DNA of 64,000 bases, taken from the NCBI GenBank assembly GCA_947494805.1, contig CANLWK010000001.1, positions 868,001-932,000 on the forward strand, written 5' to 3'. Below are positions 61,433 to 64,000 of this stretch, in pieces. Within the stretch, counting starts at the first letter, position 1; the number at the start of each line of letters is the position of its first letter. Source of the stretch: an uncultured Croceitalea sp. (GTDB lineage: Bacteria; Bacteroidota; Bacteroidia; Flavobacteriales; Flavobacteriaceae). Made by a program: the position numbers and the translations under genes. The notes beneath the pieces were generated by a model. That model worked only from the letters and a program-made list of their open reading frames with translations. It was not told the DNA's origin and searched no databases.

Positions 61433-64000
61433 ATGATAGCCTACTTAAGAAAAAGTACAGTTTCATTTCTTAACTTTTGTCTCAAGAAAAAACAATTGAC
61501 GGTCTTGTTGTTAATGGCAACGATTGTTGGTCATGCTCAAGTGGTTTCCATTTCGGCCTCTGAGCCAAACGCTAATGAAGCGGGACCTGTAAATGGGGAG
61601 TTTACCATAAGTATAACAGGGCCTTTTTCATTGCCTGTTCCCACGGATATTGATGTTTTCTTGTCAGTAAATCCTATAAGTACGGCTACTTCAGGAGTAG
61701 ACTATGTCGCACTTCCCGTTTCTGTAAACGTTCCAATTGTCCTTAATGCCGGATTGGCAACAGTTAGCTTGGACGTTTTACAAGATGCCATTGTTGAGAT
61801 AAATGAAACAGTAATTTGGGAAATTGATCCTAGCCTCAATTATTCAATTGGCGGATTGGGAACTGCTCAAGTGACTATTGAAAGTGATGATGTCGTCTTG
61901 GTGGAATTTTCGCAAGCAACGGGTTCAGATTTTGAGGACGACGGTGGAAATTTACCAGCTCTGTTCATTACAGGAACAGTCTCTAATGCAACCACAGTTA
62001 CCGTCACGGATTCTGGAAGCGGTAGTGCCACTAACGGCACGGACTACACTTTTACAAGTCCCAATGTAGTAAACATACCTATCGGTGTTTATGATGGTAC
62101 GGATGCCACGGCAATACCAATACCTCTGGCAATAACAGGTGACGCAAATGTAGAGCCCGATGAGACCATAAACCTTGCTTTGGGTTTACCAACGGGTGAT
62201 GCTACTTTAGGCGTGCAAACCAACACAGCATACACGATTCAGAATGATGACAGTGTGACTGTCGAATTCTCACAAGCAACAGGTTCGGACTTAGAAAACG
62301 ATGGCGGAAATCTGCCAACACTGTTTGTTACAGGAACAGTCTCTAATGCAACCACCGTGACAGTTACAGATGCTGCTACGGGAAGTGCCACAAGTGGCGC
62401 GGACTATACGTTCACAAGTCCAAATGTTGTGAACATACCCAATGGCGTTTATGATGGTACAGATGCCACAGCAATACCAATAACGCTGGCAATAATAGGT
62501 GACGCAAATGTAGAACTAGATGAGACCATAAACTTAGTTTTGAGTTCGCCAATTGGTGATGCTACTTTAGGTGCGCAAACGAACACAACATACACGATTC
62601 AGAACGATGACAGTGTTACCATCGAATTCTCACAAGCAACAGGTTCGGACTTGGAAAACGATGGCGGAAATCTGCCAACACTGTTTGTTACAGGCACTGT
62701 ATCCAGTGCGACCGCGGTGACGGTTACGGATGCTGGTAGCGGTAGTGCCACTAACGGCACGGACTACACTTTTACAAGTCCTAATGTAGTAAACATACCC
62801 AATGGCGTTTACGACGGCACGGATGCCACGGCAATACCAATAACGCTGGCAATAACAGATGACGCGAATGTAGAGCCCGATGAGACCATAGACTTTACAT
62901 TAGGATTGCCTACGGGTGATGCTTCACTTGGCACTCAAATTGCAACGACATATACAATACAAAATGATGATAGCAGTATTTCCTTGGCCGGAAATGTTAC
63001 CCAGGTAGAGGGTACTGGTGGTAACAGTGCTTTTGAGTTTACGGTAAACCGTACAGGGGACTTGTCAGGAGCCTCCTCGGTAAATTATGCAGTCACTGGA
63101 AGTGGTGGTTCGCCAGCAACTGCTACTGATTTTGTTGGAGGAACACTTCCAACGGGTACGGTTTCTTTTGCGGCAAATTCGGGCAGTGAAATCATTACAG
63201 TAAGTGTTAACGGTGACGCTGTGGTCGAACCTGATGAAACCTTTACGGTAACCTTAAATGCCCCTATAGGCTCAACAATTGGCACACCTACTGCGCTAGG
63301 GACGATAACCAATGATGATACAGCTTCGATAAGTATAGATGATGTGGCCCAAGCCGAAGGTACTGGAAGCACTACAAATTTTGTATTTACGGTAAGCATT
63401 GACGGTGCGGCGAATGCGCTGCAAGATATTGACTTTGACTTTGAAACCATTGCGGGTTCTGCCACTTCAGGTATTGACTATAGAGGGCTTAATGATAGCG
63501 GAACCATAACTGCTGGTTCGACCAGTACGACAATTATTGTTGAAGTAGCTGGTGATACAGATGTAGAGCCGAACGAAGATTTTACAGTCGAACTGAGCAA
63601 CCCAGTAAATGCAATTCTTGGGGATAATGAAGGACTTGGCACTATATTGAACGATGATAACGAGATTTCCTTTTTAGGTCCTATAGGTTTGGATGAGGGA
63701 AATGTTGGAACAACTGCTTTTTCTTTTAGAGTTTCCCGAACCGGTGATTTATCCGGAACTTCTACGGCAGACTTTGTCGTTACCGGTGATGGAGCGGCTC
63801 CTGCAAATGCAACCGATTTTGTTGGTGGAACACTACCTACTGGAACTGTAATATTCACCTCAGGATCTGCGCTTACAAGTGCAACGGTAAATGTCAATGG
63901 CGATGTTGCCATAGAACCGGACGAGACATTTTTGGTGACCTTAAGTAATCCAAGTACTGGTTCTACTATTGGCACAGCAACGGCCATAGGAACTATTGCC
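61433..64000 (+). CDS. Secreted Calx-beta repeat protein (5' part, runs off the window)
   Basis: An open frame of 856 codons from ATG 61433 to the right edge with no stop. A signal peptide (KKKQLTVLLLMATIVGHAQ) opens it. All the rest is Calx-beta-type modules: each has a -D-Y- segment (SGVDYVAL, NGTDYTFTSP, ATDFVGGTLPTGTV), then -VEPDETI/F- and a closing N-D-D. At least seven modules are visible. Modules 2-4 are near-identical 120-residue repeats. Calx-beta domains bind calcium and are common in large surface adhesins; in this phylum such proteins are often type IX substrates with a C-terminal sorting domain, which would lie outside the window. Adhesin or surface role is inference. Confidence 0.88.
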   Translation, partial: MIAYLRKSTVSFLNFCLKKKQLTVLLLMATIVGHAQVVSISASEPNANEAGPVNGEFTISITGPFSLPVPTDIDVFLSVNPISTATSGVDYVALPVSVNVPIVLNAGLATVSLDVLQDAIVEINETVIWEIDPSLNYSIGGLGTAQVTIESDDVVLVEFSQATGSDFEDDGGNLPALFITGTVSNATTVTVTDSGSGSATNGTDYTFTSPNVVNIPIGVYDGTDATAIPIPLAITGDANVEPDETINLALGLPTGDATLGVQTNTAYTIQNDDSVTVEFSQATGSDLENDGGNLPTLFVTGTVSNATTVTVTDAATGSATSGADYTFTSPNVVNIPNGVYDGTDATAIPITLAIIGDANVELDETINLVLSSPIGDATLGAQTNTTYTIQNDDSVTIEFSQATGSDLENDGGNLPTLFVTGTVSSATAVTVTDAGSGSATNGTDYTFTSPNVVNIPNGVYDGTDATAIPITLAITDDANVEPDETIDFTLGLPTGDASLGTQIATTYTIQNDDSSISLAGNVTQVEGTGGNSAFEFTVNRTGDLSGASSVNYAVTGSGGSPATATDFVGGTLPTGTVSFAANSGSEIITVSVNGDAVVEPDETFTVTLNAPIGSTIGTPTALGTITNDDTASISIDDVAQAEGTGSTTNFVFTVSIDGAANALQDIDFDFETIAGSATSGIDYRGLNDSGTITAGSTSTTIIVEVAGDTDVEPNEDFTVELSNPVNAILGDNEGLGTILNDDNEISFLGPIGLDEGNVGTTAFSFRVSRTGDLSGTSTADFVVTGDGAAPANATDFVGGTLPTGTVIFTSGSALTSATVNVNGDVAIEPDETFLVTLSNPSTGSTIGTATAIGTIA
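61901..62980 (+). repeat. Three tandem 360-bp repeats in the Calx-beta gene
   Basis: Copies begin at 61901, 62261 and 62621, an exact 360-base (120-codon) period with no frame change. Copies 1 and 2 agree over most of their length. Copy 3 follows copy 2 in its first part and copy 1 in several central blocks, then diverges in its last quarter. Confidence 0.88.

Noticed and set aside
61901-62980. Regular repeats as a CRISPR array
   Set aside because: The repeat unit is 360 bases, codes for protein in one frame and has no unique spacers; no cas genes are near.
63085-63987. Two long minus-strand open frames (63085-63465 and 63478-63987)
   Set aside because: They are antisense to the Calx-beta gene; the repetitive Thr/Gly/Asp-rich coding strand leaves the opposite strand free of stops. 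Their translations are low-complexity Val/Ser/Pro and resemble no protein.
1-64000. tRNA, rRNA, riboswitch, insertion sequence, integrase or phage genes
   Set aside because: None was recognised by reading both strands by eye; a covariance-model scan would be needed to exclude small RNAs.

Overview
The window reads as a chromosome segment of a member of the Flavobacteriaceae (phylum Bacteroidota). Several independent signs agree. There is a full alternative complex III plus caa3-type oxidase operon, the giant type IX secretion/gliding protein SprA next to ruvA and gcvH, a PorP/SprF-family protein, NifU, dodecin, TonB and MacB-like genes of the flavobacterial kind, and repeated TAnnTTTG promoter boxes, the -7 signature of the Bacteroidota sigma factor. 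Shine-Dalgarno sites are mostly absent. Nothing in the sequence fixes the genus; a marine relative is plausible but inferred.

Layout. 1-10.9 kb: respiratory operon actA(partial)-actB-actC-actD-actE-actF-ctaC-ctaD, all on + and closed by a strong terminator. 10.9-24.2 kb: housekeeping and metabolic genes, namely a GIN-domain cell-surface protein, an acyl-CoA oxidase, ruvB, a cytochrome P450, a NatA/NatB-like ABC exporter, queG, a sugar-type MFS transporter, malic enzyme maeB and ruvA. 24.2-33.0 kb: sprA, gcvH, a VanZ-like protein and a TonB protein. 33.1-39.8 kb: second half of the oxidase toolkit, with haem O synthase ctaB, two subunit III genes split by an AT-rich outer-membrane-type gene, subunit IV, a cysteine-free SCO-like protein overlapping a normal SCO1 gene, DUF420 and a small CxxC membrane protein. 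39.9-49.4 kb: a macrolide-exporter-like cluster of four FtsX/MacB-type permeases, one ATPase, two membrane-fusion proteins and one TolC. 49.5-61.3 kb: tsaB, an MscS channel, a DUF255 thioredoxin-domain protein, dodecin, an Nfu protein with a duplicated N domain, a PorP/SprF protein, a von Willebrand A lipoprotein, a LytS/LytTR two-component pair, a gamma-carbonic anhydrase-like protein and fabD. 61.4-64.0 kb: the first 856 codons of a secreted Calx-beta repeat protein that runs off the right edge.

How it fits together. Quinol electrons enter ActABCDEF and leave through the CtaC/CtaD oxidase. The second cluster supplies haem (CtaB), subunits III and IV and copper loading (SCO, DUF420). SprA forms the outer-membrane channel of the type IX system that probably exports surface proteins such as the Calx-beta protein, while TonB energises outer-membrane uptake.

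Points worth a second look: ActC carries a C-terminal helix-hairpin-helix domain; a SCO-like paralogue has no cysteine; a 16-nt element is shared by both halves of the efflux cluster; the gcvH promoter spacer holds a perfect palindrome; promoters sit a few bases from start codons or inside terminator T-tracts; and the Calx-beta gene has mosaic 360-bp repeats. No RNA genes, CRISPR arrays, insertion sequences or integrases were seen, and no gap without a gene exceeds about 215 bases.
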